This document shows, in pieces, positions 6,826 to 8,384 of a stretch of 8,384 nt of DNA (within the stretch, counting starts at the first letter, position 1; every line of letters starts with the position of its first letter). The position numbers and the translations under genes are program-made. Source of the stretch: Fidelibacterota bacterium (GTDB lineage Bacteria > Fidelibacterota > Marinisomatia > Marinisomatales > UBA1611). The notes under the pieces were generated by a model, which was not told the origin of the DNA, did not search any database, and worked only from the letters and a program-made list of their open reading frames with translations. Where the stretch lies: positions 1 through 8,384 of the forward strand of contig PAVC01000036.1 of NCBI GenBank assembly GCA_002713885.1, given 5' to 3'.

Positions 6826-7422
6826 TTATGCATTAAGACGTTTTAATGCTGCCTTAATTATACTTTCAATATTATGCTTATTATCATCTTTACCATTGGC
6901 TATATGATTTAATACTTGTTTTGATTGTTGAGGGCTGTACCCAAGAGATGAGAGAGCATTTAATGCATCATCATATAATTTGGAATTAAGTTTATCACTA
7001 AATCCTAGAGAACCTTCTTCAATCTTAGTAAACTTATCTTTCAGTTCTACTATAATTCGTTTTGCTGTTTTTTCGCCGACTCCAGGAATAGACGTTAAAG
7101 AACTTATATCACCAGAAATAATTTTGTCTTTAAGTTCATCAGGAAGAATTCCACTTAATATTGTAATTGCAAGTTTTGGACCAATACCGCTGATTCCAAT
7201 AAGCAATAAAAAAACTTCTCTCTCAAGCGTAGAATGAAATCCATATAGATTAAGGGCATCTTCTCTAACATGCAGATATGTATGTAATAGTATTTTTTGC
7301 TCAAGCTTAATCGTATTAATAGTATTAGTTGTAGACGTGATTTTAAACCCAATCCCGCTAACCTCTATAACAACAAAATCTTTATGTTTCGTAATTAGAT
7401 TGCCGCTTACTTGATAAATCAT
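6826..7422 (-). CDS. ruvA: Holliday junction DNA helicase subunit RuvA
   Basis: RuvA tetramers bind four-way junctions and load the RuvB motor for branch migration in recombinational repair. At 198 residues the length is normal and all three domains are present. Domain I is an OB-fold (1-62), ending in HVREDALNLYGF; E54 and D55 match the acidic pin of E. coli RuvA. Domain II has two helix-hairpin-helix motifs, ISGIGPKLAITILS (77-90) and IPGVGEKTAKRII (112-124). A variable linker (about 135-148) leads to domain III (149-198, DDALNALSSLGYS and IESIIKAALKRL), which contacts RuvB. The ATG overlaps the ruvC stop as ATGA, so translation is likely coupled. No ruvB follows; gcvT takes the next place. 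Confidence 0.97.
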   Translation of the reverse strand: MIYQVSGNLITKHKDFVVIEVSGIGFKITSTTNTINTIKLEQKILLHTYLHVREDALNLYGFHSTLEREVFLLLIGISGIGPKLAITILSGILPDELKDKIISGDISSLTSIPGVGEKTAKRIIVELKDKFTKIEEGSLGFSDKLNSKLYDDALNALSSLGYSPQQSKQVLNHIANGKDDNKHNIESIIKAALKRLNA

Positions 7423-7904
7423 ATAATCTGATAATTATTAATAAAGCATAAACCCACTGCCATTGCGTCAGTTATATCGATAGGTTTTGGCAATTCTTTT
7501 AGATTTAATATTTGTGAAACCATATACTGGACCTGTTCTTTTGTCGCAGAACCATTGCCACATACAGATTGCTTAATTTTCCTTGGAGCAAATTCATAAA
7601 TATCGATATCAGACTTAGCACCTGACAACATTATTACAGCTCTCGCCTGTCCTAGGATGACCGCTGACTTTACATTTTTGCTATAAAATGAATCTTCCAT
7701 AGCCATAATAGTTGGACTAAACTTACTAATAATAGATGACACTTCATCATGAAGATGCATTAAACGCTTCTCTATACGATCTTTTTTTAACGGCCTGATT
7801 GCACCATATGCAACTAGTCTTGTTGTAGACTTAAAAAAATCCAGTATACAAAACCCCGTTATTACAATTCCTGGGTCTATTCCTATTATTCTAATCGTAT
7901 TCAA
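7419..7904 (-). CDS. ruvC: Crossover junction endodeoxyribonuclease RuvC
   Basis: RuvC is the dimeric resolvase that nicks Holliday junctions symmetrically after RuvAB branch migration. The 161 residues are close to the family norm. The RNase H-like catalytic acids are all visible: D10 in IIGIDPG, E70 in AMEDSFYS, and D143 and D146 in PIDITDAMAVG. The third position is aspartate as in E. coli, where some relatives have histidine. FAPRKIKQSVCGNGSATKEQV (105-125) matches the conserved DNA-binding stretch. The start must be TTG at 7904: an in-frame TAA stands only two codons upstream, and the next in-frame ATG (M49) would remove D10. No Shine-Dalgarno precedes it, and translation may depend on the yebC stop 12 bp upstream. 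It overlaps ruvA by 4 bp. Confidence 0.96.
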   Translation of the reverse strand: MNTIRIIGIDPGIVITGFCILDFFKSTTRLVAYGAIRPLKKDRIEKRLMHLHDEVSSIISKFSPTIMAMEDSFYSKNVKSAVILGQARAVIMLSGAKSDIDIYEFAPRKIKQSVCGNGSATKEQVQYMVSQILNLKELPKPIDITDAMAVGLCFINNYQII

Positions 7905-7916
7905 TTTGAATTATTT

Positions 7917-8384
7917 TCAAGCATTCGAATTAATTAAAAAATTAGAGTATACTTGATTTACATCATCATGGTTATCAATTGTTTCCATGAGATTAATTAT
8001 TTTTTCTTGGTCTTCTTCACTCACTGCCTGAGTCGACTTAGGAACCATTATAAAATCTGCAGATTTTATACTGTATCCTTTTTCTTCCAACGCATCTTTT
8101 GAATTTAAAAGTTCACTCTGATCCGTAGTGACAAGCACATCATTTTCAACCTTTTCAAAATCATCTGCTCCACTGTCAACTATGTCGTCGAGCAGATCTT
8201 CTTCATCACCGTTAAATTCAGATATTAGGATCTCCCCTTTCCTTTCAAACATCCAGGCGACACTTCCTGGCTCGGCAAGATTGCCATCATTTTTATTTAA
8301 AATATGTCTGAGCTCTGAGACTGTCCTGTTTTTATTATCTGTGATTACCTCGATGAAAATAGCAATGCCATTTGGTCCATATCC
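7917..8384 (-). CDS. yebC: YebC/PmpR/TACO1-family protein, N-terminus outside the window
   Basis: The reading frame is open from the window edge to a TGA at 7919-7917, giving 155 residues of a protein family usually about 240-250 long, so roughly 90 N-terminal residues are missing. The fragment begins GYGPNGIAIFIEVITDN, followed by NRTVSELRHIL and EPGSVAWMFERKG, the hallmark central region of YebC. An acidic domain follows (GDEEDLLDDIVDSGADD), then a C-terminal domain ending near DDVNQVYSNF. The ATG at 8252 is an internal methionine in VAWMFERKG and not the true start. The family was long described as DNA-binding regulators (PmpR). Mitochondrial TACO1 and some bacterial members act in translation, helping ribosomes past difficult stretches. 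Which role applies cannot be told from sequence. The place just before ruvC is typical. Confidence 0.95.
   Translation of the reverse strand, partial: GYGPNGIAIFIEVITDNKNRTVSELRHILNKNDGNLAEPGSVAWMFERKGEILISEFNGDEEDLLDDIVDSGADDFEKVENDVLVTTDQSELLNSKDALEEKGYSIKSADFIMVPKSTQAVSEEDQEKIINLMETIDNHDDVNQVYSNFLINSNA

Noticed and set aside
6980..7352. Open frames on both strands overlapping ruvA (plus 6980-7237, minus 7155-7352)
   Set aside because: ruvA is complete with all three domains in its own frame. These low-complexity frames look like by-products of AT-rich coding sequence.

Overview
The window is an ordinary, densely packed chromosomal segment from an AT-rich (roughly one-third G+C by eye) Gram-negative bacterium. 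All nine protein genes and the single tRNA lie on the minus strand, so the text below follows transcription from the right edge to the left. The gene content (LolA-like carrier, GmhB-like heptose phosphatase, Ddl, FtsK) implies a peptidoglycan wall and an outer membrane. Low G+C, near-absent intergenic space and almost no Shine-Dalgarno motifs suggest a streamlined, possibly marine lineage near the FCB group (Bacteroidetes, Marinimicrobia/SAR406 and relatives). That placement is an inference from style and gene order and was not tested by a search.

Right part (about 8384 to 5730): the C-terminal two thirds of a YebC/PmpR/TACO1-family protein, then ruvC, ruvA and gcvT. YebC-RuvC-RuvA is a widespread gene order. 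RuvC (Holliday-junction resolvase, TTG start) and RuvA (junction-binding subunit) overlap by 4 bp. GcvT, the aminomethyltransferase of the glycine cleavage system, follows 4 bp after ruvA. Neither ruvB nor gcvH/gcvP is present in the window.

Middle and left part (5663 to 312): after a 66-bp gap holding a candidate extended -10 promoter comes a tight envelope and division cluster. It runs ftsK (DNA translocase), a LolA-like periplasmic lipoprotein carrier, a flippase-like LPG_synthase_TM membrane protein, a GmhB-like HAD phosphatase and ddl (D-alanine-D-alanine ligase). Junctions here are a 7-bp gap, an 8-bp overlap, a 1-bp overlap and a 4-bp overlap, which points to one co-transcribed and translationally coupled unit.

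Left edge: 245 bp of AT-rich non-coding DNA separates ddl from a tRNA-Thr(UGU), whose 3' end is cut by the window edge. The gap holds four perfect copies of an 8-bp repeat and a good extended -10 promoter for the tRNA.

I looked for mobile elements, CRISPR arrays, toxin-antitoxin or defence genes and found none. I see no convincing undescribed system. The points most worth a second look are a GmhB homologue that has lost half of its zinc site, the four-copy tandem repeat, and the near-total lack of Shine-Dalgarno sequences.
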